This document shows, piece by piece, positions 1 through 8,146 of a stretch of 64,000 bases of DNA; the first letter of the stretch is position 1, and the number at the start of each line of letters is the position of its first letter. Under the pieces are notes generated by a model. The model was not told where the DNA came from and did not search any database. It saw nothing but the letters and a program-made list of their open reading frames with translations. This stretch comes from CAZSSM01 sp964609385 (GTDB taxonomy: Bacteria > Planctomycetota > Planctomycetia > Isosphaerales > Isosphaeraceae), in the NCBI GenBank assembly GCA_964609385.1, contig CAZSSM010000024.1, positions 17,544 to 81,543 on the forward strand. The letters are read 5' to 3'. The translations under genes and the position numbers were made by a program.

Positions 1-173
1 GCCAACGGCTCGCGACGCGCGGGGACTTCGCCGAGCTGTTCCAAAGTCGCCGACGGGCCGAGGATTAAGTCGGCCTGCTCGATCGCCTCCCGAGCCAGGG
101 TGGTTAGGCCGGCTAAGCCATCGTCGCCGATCCCAACGATGACCACCTTGCGTCGCTCCGATTCGTCCGCCAT
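1..173 (-). CDS. cbiE: Precorrin-6Y methyltransferase CbiE/CobL, N-terminal fragment
   Basis: This is the first 57 residues of a protein cut by the window edge. It opens with a short tail and then the SAM-binding entry strand and loop VVIVGIGDDGLAGLT, followed by AREAIEQADLILGP. That arrangement is typical of the CbiE/CobL branch of the tetrapyrrole methylase family, which methylates precorrin-6Y (or the cobalt form) at C5 in cobalamin synthesis. The ATG at 173 is preceded by a divergent intergenic space shared with the alpha/beta hydrolase at 400. Whether the protein continues into a CbiT half (C15 methylation and decarboxylation), as in CobL fusions, cannot be seen here. Other tetrapyrrole methylases share the fold, but the GIGDDG loop favours CbiE. 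Confidence 0.8.
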   Translation of the reverse strand, partial: MADESERRKVVIVGIGDDGLAGLTTLAREAIEQADLILGPSATLEQLGEVPARREPL

Positions 174-399
174 GCTCGGCTGCACTCCCGACCCCCTGTG
201 AAATTCAGTCCCGACGACCAGCGAGACAGGCTCGATGATCGACGGTTCCACCCACATTCCCAGCGAACCGCCCGTCCTCGATGTTCGTTCGAGTCTGGGA
301 GGCTCCGACGGACGCGTCAAGCGGACTGCCGAGCCTCGAATCTTGACCTGACGCTCCAGCCAGACCTCGTCACCCGATCCGTCACGGAGTCGCCCGTAG

Positions 400-1584
400 A
401 TGATCTTCGACCGACCCTCCGATCCCACCAGGCTCCGACCAGACTTCAATGGAATCGCCTGGCTTTTGCTCGCGATGCTCATCGGCTTGGGACCGTCCAA
501 CCCGACGGCTCAAGCGCAGACGACCGAACAAGACCCTTCATTGACGACGGAGTTGGATGATCCGGCGGCGGTCGAGGACGAGGTCGACGGGCCAGATGAG
601 TCAACGACCCAGACGGGTGAGCTCGAATCCGACGGCGTCCCGATCTTCTATCGCGATCTCGGAGGTCCCGGCGAACCGGTTGTTTTGATCCATGGGCTGA
701 CCTCCAGCCTCGAGATCAATTGGATCCGGGTGGGCATTCCCCAGGCGCTCCGTGCGGCTGGATACCGCGTCATCGGATTCGACCTCCGAGGCCACGGACG
801 CAGCGGTAAGCCTCGAGAGCCCGACGCCTATGGGTTCACGATGGTCAAGGACGTCATTCGCCTGATGGACCATCTCCAGGTTGATCGCGCCCACCTCGTC
901 GGCTACTCGCTGGGAGGTCAGATCACCCTTCAGGTGATGGCCACGCATCCGGAACGGGTCCGCTCGGCGGTCCTGGGCGGGATCGGCCTGATCGAGGTCG
1001 AGCAGTTGTCCATCTTCGATGACTTGGCCGACTCACTCGAGCAGGGACGCGGCTTCGCTCCACTATTTCAGGCGCTCACGCCGGAGCCCTTCGAACCGCC
1101 CAATCCGATCCAGATGCGGATCATCGACCTTTCCCTCTCGGCCTTCAATGATGTCCGGGCCCTGGCCGCGATCTGCCGAAGCGCCCGCGAGTTGATCCCC
1201 AACCATCAGTTGCTCTCCGCATCGGGGATCCCAACGCTCGGGTTGGTCGGTCAGTTCGACCCCCTGATTCAGACCATCCCCAACCTCGGAGCGCTCTTGT
1301 CTCAGTATCAATTCCAGCGGATCGATCTCGCCACTCATGCCGACGCCTTCGCCAAAGCCCAGTTCCGTGAGGCTCTCCTGAAGTTCCTCGAATCTCAAAC
1401 CGAAGATGTCGAATCTGGTCGGGAACCCGCCGGTGTCGGGCACCAACGTGACGACGGAGCCGAGCCGAACGCCGATGCCTTCAAGCCCCCAACGATCGAA
1501 AGCGCAACGGGGGTCGTTGACGAACTCGAAGCCGATGCGACGACGGCCGGCTCGTTCCCAGAAGGACCGGGGGCGAACCGTTGA
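400..1584 (+). CDS. Secreted alpha/beta hydrolase
   Basis: This 394-residue protein has an N-terminal signal-like segment (WLLLAMLIGL, residues 21-30, then an AQAQ cleavage-type end), an acidic linker to about residue 75 and an alpha/beta hydrolase fold. The oxyanion region is LIHGL (about 96-100). The nucleophile elbow GYSLGG places Ser170, and GQFDPL and ATHADA place Asp287 and His313 as the likely triad. The last 55 or so residues look disordered. The substrate cannot be inferred; the family includes esterases, lipases and C-C hydrolases. The stop codon overlaps the TTG start of the Rieske gene, so the two are probably translationally coupled. Confidence 0.88.
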   Translation: MIFDRPSDPTRLRPDFNGIAWLLLAMLIGLGPSNPTAQAQTTEQDPSLTTELDDPAAVEDEVDGPDESTTQTGELESDGVPIFYRDLGGPGEPVVLIHGLTSSLEINWIRVGIPQALRAAGYRVIGFDLRGHGRSGKPREPDAYGFTMVKDVIRLMDHLQVDRAHLVGYSLGGQITLQVMATHPERVRSAVLGGIGLIEVEQLSIFDDLADSLEQGRGFAPLFQALTPEPFEPPNPIQMRIIDLSLSAFNDVRALAAICRSARELIPNHQLLSASGIPTLGLVGQFDPLIQTIPNLGALLSQYQFQRIDLATHADAFAKAQFREALLKFLESQTEDVESGREPAGVGHQRDDGAEPNADAFKPPTIESATGVVDELEADATTAGSFPEGPGANR

Positions 1585-1961
1585 AACCGGACGTTCCTTC
1601 CAACCCAGAGGACAAGGACCTTGAAGAGGCCGGCTATGTGGCGTTGGTCGACCTCGAGCGTTTGCCAGAGCGAGGTGGGTTGGAGGTCGCTCACGAGGGC
1701 CGCGTCCTGGCCCTCTTTCGGGTCGGCGACCGGGTCCACGCCATGGATGGGCTTTGTGGTCATCGCGGCGGCCCGTTGGCCGAGGGTTTGGTTGATGAGC
1801 AGGGTTCGGTGATCTGCCCCTGGCATGGGCTTCGGTTCGATCTGGAGACGGGGGCCTCGATGATGGGCGGAGCATTGGCTCAGGAGGTGTTCCCCGCGTT
1901 GGTCCTTGACGGTCGCGTTTGGGTCCGTCTCGGCTCCTCGGCCTCGAACGAGTCACATTGA
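1581..1961 (+). CDS. Small Rieske-type [2Fe-2S] ferredoxin
   Basis: This 126-residue protein is essentially one Rieske domain. The cluster ligands are visible as CGH (Cys59, His61) and CPWH (Cys79, His82), the two-Cys two-His pattern. There is no membrane anchor or signal peptide, so it resembles the soluble ferredoxins of dioxygenase or nitrite-reductase small-subunit type, not a bc1 Rieske protein. The TTG start lies inside the stop of the upstream hydrolase gene (4-base overlap), indicating co-expression. The electron-transfer partner is not in the window. No oxygenase large subunit is adjacent, which is unusual for this ferredoxin type. Confidence 0.9.
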   Translation: MKPDVPSNPEDKDLEEAGYVALVDLERLPERGGLEVAHEGRVLALFRVGDRVHAMDGLCGHRGGPLAEGLVDEQGSVICPWHGLRFDLETGASMMGGALAQEVFPALVLDGRVWVRLGSSASNESH

Positions 1962-2097
1962 AGGGTTGATCGGACCGCTCCGGATCCGCCATGATCAGGG
2001 TGGGTGATCGGGTCCCTCGACCCCATGATGTCCGGGGTTAGGTCCGAACCCACTCTCCCTCCCCTTTGACCGTCGCTGTGTTCGCGGGACGTCTCCA

Positions 2098-3105
2098 TTG
2101 CGAATCCGACCGTATCTGAATGGGGACACGCCGGCGCTTGCCGATCTTTGGAATCGGGCGATGCCCGTGTGTGCCCAGATCTCACGGCCCCTCAGCGCGC
2201 ACGAGTTCGATCTCCTCGTCATGGGACGGACCTATTTCGACCGACTTGGCCTGATCGTCGCCGAAGACAGCGATCCGAAGCGTTTGCTGGGCTTCGTCCA
2301 CGCCGGTTTCGGGCCCGAGCAGCCCGAGGGGCCCAGCCACACGCTCGACCGCGATTGCGGGACCCTGGCCATGCTGGCCATCGACCCTGACCTGAACGAA
2401 CCCGAGCAGGTCGCCCGACCACTCATCGATGCCGCCGAGCGCTATCTGTTCGACGCCGGTGCTCAGGTGCTCTACGCAGGCGGCCGATTCCCGGTCAACC
2501 CGTTCTACTGGGGGTTCTACGGCGGCAGCGAGTTCGCGGGAATCCTCGATGGCCATGCCCGCTTCCATCGCGCCTTGGGGGCGTCGTCGGTGGCTTATGA
2601 TGCGGCCTACACAGCCGTCCTGTTGTCCGCACCGATCGAGCGACTCAAGCTGTTCCACCCGCAGATGGTCCGGCTCCGACGCCAAGCCGAGTTCCATGTC
2701 GAGGAGGACGCGATCATGACCCGTTGGTGGGACGGCCAGGCCCTCAGCCTCTTCCCGTTAACCCGGTTCACGCTGGTCGACCGCGCCAACGGCCAGCGGA
2801 TCGCTAAGGCGGTCACCTGGGAGATGAACCTGTACTGTCGCGAGGACCCCCAACTCCGAGCCGGCCTCGTCAACATGGAGGTCAGCGCCGCCTATCGCCG
2901 ACGGGGCTTTGGACGCCGTTTGCTCATCGAGTTGGCCAAGTACCTCCGCGATCGGACCACCGCCCAACCGGTCAAGCTGATCGAACTGCAGACCGATGCA
3001 GCCAACCATGCCGCGATCGGCCTCTACGAGTCGCTCGGCTTCCAACGCATTGGGACAACCACGCTCTATCGGCGACAGGCTACTGATAAAACCGGCATTA
3101 ATTAA
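2098..3105 (+). CDS. GNAT-family N-acetyltransferase, two-domain
   Basis: This 335-residue protein starts at TTG 2098, because residue 1 onward (MRIRPYLNGDTPALADLW) is a typical GNAT beginning. The C-terminal half carries the clearest acetyl-CoA binding motif (YRRRGFGRRLL) followed by the LYESLGF strand that ends many GNAT domains. The N-terminal half also resembles a GNAT fold, giving a tandem arrangement. The acceptor (protein, small amine or antibiotic) cannot be read from sequence. The gene stands alone and converges on the M20 gene across a short AT-rich spacer (3106-3161) with a weak TAATGTTT/AAACATTA inverted repeat that could act as a terminator. Confidence 0.85.
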   Translation: MRIRPYLNGDTPALADLWNRAMPVCAQISRPLSAHEFDLLVMGRTYFDRLGLIVAEDSDPKRLLGFVHAGFGPEQPEGPSHTLDRDCGTLAMLAIDPDLNEPEQVARPLIDAAERYLFDAGAQVLYAGGRFPVNPFYWGFYGGSEFAGILDGHARFHRALGASSVAYDAAYTAVLLSAPIERLKLFHPQMVRLRRQAEFHVEEDAIMTRWWDGQALSLFPLTRFTLVDRANGQRIAKAVTWEMNLYCREDPQLRAGLVNMEVSAAYRRRGFGRRLLIELAKYLRDRTTAQPVKLIELQTDAANHAAIGLYESLGFQRIGTTTLYRRQATDKTGIN

Positions 3106-3161
3106 TGTTTCCTTAAATAGCATTTGCATGAATAAACATTATATTCCTTAAACATGAAAAG

Positions 3162-4430
3162 TCAATCGGTTTTACAAAACCTCAAGATCGCGAGCACATA
3201 CGCCTCGACCGCTTGAAAAAGTTGCTTGATGTCGACGTGTTCGTCGGGGGCATGGGCGATCTCGATGCGACCAGGTCCGTAGTGGATCGTGGGGACACCG
3301 CCAACGTTGGTCATCAGGCGGAGGTCGCTACCGAAGGGGACGCCGTGCATGTCAGGCTCGGCGCCTCGGAGATCACGATGGACCTGGCGAATCAGTTCGG
3401 TTAGTCGATGGTCCTCCGAAATGCTCCCACTGGCGAACTGGCCGCCGATCCATTCCAACTCGACGGGATGGTCGCGGAGCCAGTCGTCGGCCTGGCAGGC
3501 GTCAAGAAGTGCCGATTCGAGATCGAGGCGAGCCTGGGCAGGCGATTCTCCAAGGGCCACGCCGAGCCGACCTTCGGCGACCAGGCGATCGGGTACGCTG
3601 CTGGCCCAGTCGCCGGCGCGGACGATCCCCAGGCTGATCGGGTAGGCCGGATCGTAGCGCGCCATCAAAGGATGCGCATCGACGTTCTTTCGTACCTCCA
3701 ATTCCTTCAACGACCTCATGATCGGCCAGAGCTTCTCGACGGCGTCGACGCCTCGCTTCCGGACGCTGGCGTGAGCCGATCGGCCTTGGATCGTGATTCG
3801 GAACGTCAAGGCGCCGGCACAGACCGGGACGATCGCCAGATCGGTCGGTTCGGGGATGATCGCCGCGTCACCGCGATAGCCTCGGCGGAGGGTCGCGAAC
3901 GTGCCGAGTCCGCCGTCCTCTTCGCCGACGACGCTCTCGAGCAAAACGCTGCCTCGGAGCGAAATCCCCGCTTCACGGATCGCGCGGATCGCCGCAAGGC
4001 CACAGACCAAACCGCCTTTCATATCGCACGACCCACGTCCCGTGATCGTTCCGTCGATGATCTTCGAGTCGAACGGATCGATGGTCCAGTCGGCTAAGTC
4101 GCCGGTCGGTACGACGTCGACATGCCCATTGATGACCAGAGTCGGTCCATCTTCACGTCCCCAACGTCCGACCACCCCCAACGCCTCGTCGCGCGGGACT
4201 TCCATGCCGGGGAACTCGGGGTCAGCCCGGAGTTGGTCCAGGTCGATCGCCCAGAGGTCGACCTCCAGACCGGCTCGCTCCATGTGACTAGCGAACGCCC
4301 GCTGGGCCTCCGACTCAGCCGGCGTCCCGCCGACGCTCGGGATCCGGACCAGTTCGCGAACCGTCTCGACCAACCCCTCGCGGTCGATCGCCGACAACGC
4401 ATTCCGCTCTATGGATGTTGAGTGGCCCAT
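3162..4430 (-). CDS. M20 family peptidase/deacylase (ArgE/DapE type)
   Basis: This 422-residue metal-dependent amidohydrolase belongs to the acetylornithine deacetylase/succinyl-diaminopimelate desuccinylase family. Metal-binding and catalytic motifs are in order: NGHVDVVP, GRGSCDMKGG, the VGEEDGG glutamate pair, PEPTDL, and a C-terminal AHAPDEHV histidine. A dimerisation domain with RSAHAS lies in between. The ATG at 4430 has an AGGA Shine-Dalgarno-like element about 7 bases upstream. The family hydrolyses N-acyl amino acids or dipeptides in the cytoplasm. The context (an SDR upstream on the same strand, no arg or dap genes) does not fix the substrate, so ArgE or DapE is not asserted. Confidence 0.88.
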   Translation of the reverse strand: MGHSTSIERNALSAIDREGLVETVRELVRIPSVGGTPAESEAQRAFASHMERAGLEVDLWAIDLDQLRADPEFPGMEVPRDEALGVVGRWGREDGPTLVINGHVDVVPTGDLADWTIDPFDSKIIDGTITGRGSCDMKGGLVCGLAAIRAIREAGISLRGSVLLESVVGEEDGGLGTFATLRRGYRGDAAIIPEPTDLAIVPVCAGALTFRITIQGRSAHASVRKRGVDAVEKLWPIMRSLKELEVRKNVDAHPLMARYDPAYPISLGIVRAGDWASSVPDRLVAEGRLGVALGESPAQARLDLESALLDACQADDWLRDHPVELEWIGGQFASGSISEDHRLTELIRQVHRDLRGAEPDMHGVPFGSDLRLMTNVGGVPTIHYGPGRIEIAHAPDEHVDIKQLFQAVEAYVLAILRFCKTD

Positions 4431-4492
4431 GAATAATCCTCGCTCATATTAACCAAACTAAAGAGCAAGCCTTGATAGTAAGTAGGTTTAAT

Positions 4493-5395
4493 TTATCTTG
4501 GTGACGTTGCTTTGGGACGTTGTTTTTCGGGGACTTGGAAGGCGAAGGCATTGGGCGCATAGCGCTCGGTGACCCACTCGTAGGGGCCTGGCAGCCAATG
4601 GGCGAGGAACCGGACGACGGCGGGATTAAACGAGGGCATCACCAGGTACGGCCGTCGCTTGGACTCGATCTTGCGAACGATCGCCCTGACGATGCGTTCG
4701 GTCGGTTCGCCCTTGATCGGACCGTGGTCGGCGGTCACGCCTCGACCTTCGCTGGCCTGCTGCGCAAACTCGCTGCGGGTCCGCCCAGGGCAGGCCGCCC
4801 AAACCTGCACGCCGGAGCCTCGGAGTTCATAGCGGAGCGACTTGACCAGGCCGTGGACCGCGAACTTGGAGGCCGTGTAGACCGCCGAGTAGGGGATCCC
4901 TACGAAGCCGAGGACCGAGGAGATCTGGACGATCTGACCGGAGCGTCGCGGGACCATCTGCCCGAGGGCTAGTCGGGTTAGATCGATCAACGCTTCGATG
5001 TTGACCGCGATGATCCGTTCGATCGCCTTACGGGGCTGATGCTCCAGTCGGCTGTAGTGGCCCAGGCCGGCATTGTTGATCAACAGGTCGACCTGGGACA
5101 ACCGGGTTTCGGCCTCGGTCCAGAGACGATCGCGGAAGGCCGGATCGGTAAGGTCGCCATCGAGCGTCAACACCCGACCCGGCGCCTCGACAAGCTCAAC
5201 GGCCAACTCCTCGAGTCGGTCGACCCGACGCGCGGTGGCCAAGACTGTCCAACCGCTCCGGACTAGCTGAACGACCAGTTCCCGACCGATCCCGGAAGAC
5301 GCCCCGGTCACCAGGGCGGTCCGAGTTCGATCCTTATCGGTTCCACGATCGAAGCTGGACAATGCAGGTCCCCGAAATCCGAACTCCAAAAACAT
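4493..5395 (-). CDS. Short-chain dehydrogenase/reductase (DltE-like)
   Basis: This 300-residue classical SDR has the nucleotide-binding TGASSGIG (about residues 31-38), the structural NNAG, the catalytic serine in QISSVLG and the YTASK active-site pair. The C-terminus extends to a basic tail beyond the core fold, as in the DltE/YqjQ-like subgroup often annotated as oxidoreductases of unknown substrate. The M20 gene follows on the same strand after 62 bases, so co-transcription is possible. Preference for NADP or NAD and the substrate cannot be decided from sequence alone. Confidence 0.87.
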   Translation of the reverse strand: MFLEFGFRGPALSSFDRGTDKDRTRTALVTGASSGIGRELVVQLVRSGWTVLATARRVDRLEELAVELVEAPGRVLTLDGDLTDPAFRDRLWTEAETRLSQVDLLINNAGLGHYSRLEHQPRKAIERIIAVNIEALIDLTRLALGQMVPRRSGQIVQISSVLGFVGIPYSAVYTASKFAVHGLVKSLRYELRGSGVQVWAACPGRTRSEFAQQASEGRGVTADHGPIKGEPTERIVRAIVRKIESKRRPYLVMPSFNPAVVRFLAHWLPGPYEWVTERYAPNAFAFQVPEKQRPKATSPR

Positions 5396-5497
5396 ACCCG
5401 GCCATCCTGCGAGCGGGAAGTGTCTTCTCTGCTAGACCTTAGCACGATCGAGTTCGTGTCGAAGGATGATTTTTCGTCATTCTCCGCTCGTTTTTGC

Positions 5498-5526
5498 TTG
5501 AAACCGAATCTGGTAGACTTTAAAAC
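5498..5526 (+). promoter_or_regulatory. Sigma70-type promoter candidate for the DUF1573/DUF1559 cassette
   Basis: TTGAAA (5498-5503) is followed after exactly 17 bases by TAAAAC (5521-5526), 66 bases before the lipoprotein start. The match to consensus is 5/6 at -35 and 4/6 at -10. The surrounding region is more AT-rich than the local average. The call is based on sequence pattern only. Confidence 0.45.
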
Positions 5527-5591
5527 TTCGTTCTAGTTCAGTCGTCGTCCGACATACCGACCTACCGCAGTCGTCTAGGTGAGGTGTCGAG

Positions 5592-6593
5592 ATGAATGAG
5601 CATGACGTCCAAATTACCTGGCTAGGTTTGTGTTTGGCTTGCTTCGTGGTTGGGTGTACGGATCGGGGCTACTACGACATCGATGATCATGTCTCGCGAC
5701 GAGATATCTTCATCGACTTGGGTCAAGTCATCACCGAAGGCCAAACGATTGAGAAGCGGATTCCGGTCTCCGGATTGACCGTAGAAGACAAACTCTTCGC
5801 ATTACGGCCCTGCTGCTCGACGATACGCTACGCCGAAGACGATGATCGTCGGGCTGAGGGATTCGTCGATGTCACCTGGACGATGGCGCCCCAGGACGGG
5901 CAACGCAAGGTCGAGTTCTCGATTACCCATGCCGATCGGCCCGAGCGACCACGCAGGCTGACGCTATTGGCCGACCTCAAGCCAGCGGTCGACCTGGACA
6001 TCGATGGGTTTCAGCGTCGACTAGCCGAGGGTCGGGACGCGACCTTCACCGTCACGGTGACGCTCAACGATCCCGAGGTCGATCGAGAAGAGAACCTCGA
6101 GCTCACCGGCGTCGGACCGTTGGAGGTCGTCGATGGGGATGGCAAGACCTTCCAGATTCGGCAGCGACCACAACCATCGGCCGGCCGAGTCTCGGCAACG
6201 TTCATCGGCGTCGTTAACGACGAGGTCATTTTCGAAGAGCCCCTGAGTTGGGAGGTCACTCCACTGGTCCGGGCTGACCCCTCAACCGTGCTCGTCCGCG
6301 AACCCTCCACATTCAGTCAGTTCGATGCGACCTTGACGGCGGACGAACCGTTCTCGATTCAGGGCGTCTATGGTGCGAGCATCGTTGATCACAAGCTGGA
6401 CTGGATATCGGACCAAACTTGTCGGCTACAAGTCGAGATCGACCCCGATCGTTTGAGCACGTTGAACCGTGAGTCGATCGAAGTCATCATCCGGACGACC
6501 GAGGGCGACCTGCGGCCGGTCGAGATTTCCTTGATCGTCATCCTGAAGGAGACTCGGTCCAACGAAGATCCAGAGGAGGAGACCGAATCATGA
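5592..6593 (+). CDS. DUF1573-like lipoprotein
   Basis: This 333-residue exported protein has a lipobox VVGC with Cys22 as the likely lipidated residue. Residues 35-130 resemble the DUF1573 beta-sandwich: IDLGQVITEGQ, then a CCST motif where the family usually has a short cysteine-containing turn, then a strand ending LTLLADLKP. The rest (to about 320) looks like one or two further beta-sandwich domains, suggesting a cell-surface or periplasmic scaffold. A promoter candidate lies 66 bases upstream. The stop overlaps the start of the DUF1559 gene (ATGA), so the two are coupled. The family has no established biochemical role; DUF1573 proteins in Bacteroidetes often sit beside peptide-export genes (family knowledge). 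Confidence 0.8.
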   Translation: MNEHDVQITWLGLCLACFVVGCTDRGYYDIDDHVSRRDIFIDLGQVITEGQTIEKRIPVSGLTVEDKLFALRPCCSTIRYAEDDDRRAEGFVDVTWTMAPQDGQRKVEFSITHADRPERPRRLTLLADLKPAVDLDIDGFQRRLAEGRDATFTVTVTLNDPEVDREENLELTGVGPLEVVDGDGKTFQIRQRPQPSAGRVSATFIGVVNDEVIFEEPLSWEVTPLVRADPSTVLVREPSTFSQFDATLTADEPFSIQGVYGASIVDHKLDWISDQTCRLQVEIDPDRLSTLNRESIEVIIRTTEGDLRPVEISLIVILKETRSNEDPEEETES

Positions 6594-7609
6594 GCCGCTC
6601 ACCGCGACGAGGCTTCACGTTGATCGAACTGTTAGTCGTCATCGGAATCATCGCGATCCTTATCGGCATGCTCCTACCGGCGGTCCAAGCCGCTCGCGAG
6701 GCGGCGCGCCGCACGACTTGCCAGAACAATCTCCGACAGATTTCCCTCAGCCTGGCCCAGTATGAGGCGACTTTCGGGGGATACCCGAAGCTTCAAGGGA
6801 ATGTTCGGCAGGGAGACTCATTGCAGTTCTTCATGATCAGCACCTTCACCAAGCTGTTGGTCTCGAACCGACCGATTCTCTACGATTCAGTTAACTTCGA
6901 GCTTAGCATTGGTGTGGTCTCGCATATTCAAGGCCTGTCTGACGAATTTCTTACCGAAACTGCCTCAGGATTTTCGGCAAATCGGACTGTTCTTAGCAGT
7001 CGCATCGATGGATTCGCATGTCCGACCGATGGTCTTGCCAATGATGGACCGAAATGTAGTTACCGAGCAAATACCGGTGGTGGCTTCGGCTACCTGCGGT
7101 CCTTCGTCCACCCGGATAATGATCAGGGAGCCTTTGACCTCTTCGGAATGGTGCGGCCGACCGATATCCGGGACGGCCTGAGTCGGACTGCAGCCTTCAC
7201 CGAGCGGCTTTGCGGCTCTCAGGCTCGACCGCTCGATCCGGCTCGAGACGCTTGGATGATGATCACCGAGATGCCGGGTGACTCCGACGACATGCTCCTC
7301 TCCTGCCGAATCAGCGCACGGCAGGAGCTGGGCGATTCAGGGTTCGCGAGCAGCGGAGATTACTGGTTCTATGCCGGTCGTGAGCGGACCGAGTATGTGC
7401 ACTCGCAAGTCCCGAACGGCCCGGTGCCCGATTGTCTCGCCGGGGGCATCATCCCGTCGCCCGGCTTGTCCACGGCCCGCAGCCATCATGGAGGCGGAGT
7501 CAACGTGGCCATGCTCGATGGTTCCGTCCACTTCGTCATCGACAGCATCGCGACACCGGTCTGGCGAGCCATGGGCACCAGGGCCGGTCGAGAAGTCGAG
7601 TCTCGCTGA
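6590..7609 (+). CDS. DUF1559 prepilin-like protein
   Basis: This 339-residue protein begins with a type IV prepilin/pseudopilin signal: a short basic leader, then GFTLIELLVVIGIIAIL, cleaved before Phe in the family. The planctomycete DUF1559 signature AREAARRTTCQNNLRQ follows. Near the C-terminus is the H-X9-DG motif (HHGGGVNVAMLDGSVHF). DUF1559 proteins are expanded in Planctomycetes and are thought to be exported through a type II/IV-like route; individual functions are unknown. The start overlaps the lipoprotein stop, and the cysteine-rich gene begins 32 bases after its stop. The middle third (about 6780-7080) is less GC-rich than the ends. Confidence 0.92.
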   Translation: MSRSPRRGFTLIELLVVIGIIAILIGMLLPAVQAAREAARRTTCQNNLRQISLSLAQYEATFGGYPKLQGNVRQGDSLQFFMISTFTKLLVSNRPILYDSVNFELSIGVVSHIQGLSDEFLTETASGFSANRTVLSSRIDGFACPTDGLANDGPKCSYRANTGGGFGYLRSFVHPDNDQGAFDLFGMVRPTDIRDGLSRTAAFTERLCGSQARPLDPARDAWMMITEMPGDSDDMLLSCRISARQELGDSGFASSGDYWFYAGRERTEYVHSQVPNGPVPDCLAGGIIPSPGLSTARSHHGGGVNVAMLDGSVHFVIDSIATPVWRAMGTRAGREVESR

Positions 7610-7641
7610 AACAACGGATTCCGTAGAAAGGGACAAGAACA

Positions 7642-8067
7642 ATGCGTACGCTTCTAGCTTTGGGGACTGCTTTTCTAGGAATCGGACTCGCTAACGTTCT
7701 ACAATTGACAAACACATCACCCGATCTCGTTGGTTCCGACATCGAGTATACGGAGTTCGCTCGAAGTGTCGATTGCCAAAGTTTCAGTCTGTACATCGCC
7801 CCTTCTGGACATGTAAAGGTATCTGCTTGCGAAGACGGCAACACGAATACAAACTGCTACAAATGCTCCGTGGACAACTCGGGAATTGGAGCCGTGGCGA
7901 TCGACGCAGGCGGGCAAAGCATGCCGAGCCCGAGAGACTGTGGCTATATGTTTGTTGGAAAATGCAATGCAAGCGGTGACGATTGCGTAGACCTAGAACC
8001 CTATACATATGCTGGCATCCATCAAAATTGCCTAGACCTTCAGTTAACAGTAGGACAATCAATGTGA
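7642..8067 (+). CDS. Small secreted eight-cysteine protein, unknown function
   Basis: This 141-residue protein has an N-terminal hydrophobic leader (LLALGTAFLGIGLANVL) and then an acidic, eight-cysteine body including a NCYKCS pair and a DDCVDLEP segment, suited to disulfide bonding outside the cytoplasm. An AAAGGGAC Shine-Dalgarno-like element precedes the ATG. I do not recognise the family. The leader-then-cysteines design, beside DUF1573 and C39-type genes, recalls the NVEALA-type exported peptides of Bacteroidetes, but this is only an architectural parallel. Base composition is distinctly AT-richer than the surrounding genome. A strong terminator hairpin follows 18 bases after the stop, so the transcript of the first three genes may mostly end here. 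Confidence 0.75.
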   Translation: MRTLLALGTAFLGIGLANVLQLTNTSPDLVGSDIEYTEFARSVDCQSFSLYIAPSGHVKVSACEDGNTNTNCYKCSVDNSGIGAVAIDAGGQSMPSPRDCGYMFVGKCNASGDDCVDLEPYTYAGIHQNCLDLQLTVGQSM

Positions 8068-8084
8068 AAAGTTGCTAATTTTGT

Positions 8085-8129
8085 AGCAAGAAGTCAGAGA
8101 AAGTCATTGACTTCTTGCTTAACTTTTTC
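8085..8129 (+). terminator. Intrinsic terminator after the cysteine-rich gene
   Basis: AGCAAGAAGTCA (8085-8096) pairs perfectly with TGACTTCTTGCT (8108-8119), giving 12 bp with an 11-base loop. It is followed by TAACTTTTTC, a U-rich tail in RNA. It separates the cysteine-rich gene from the next cassette gene, so the downstream pair would depend on read-through or its own promoter. Confidence 0.75.
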
Positions 8130-8146
8130 CGTTGTAACAACCTTAG

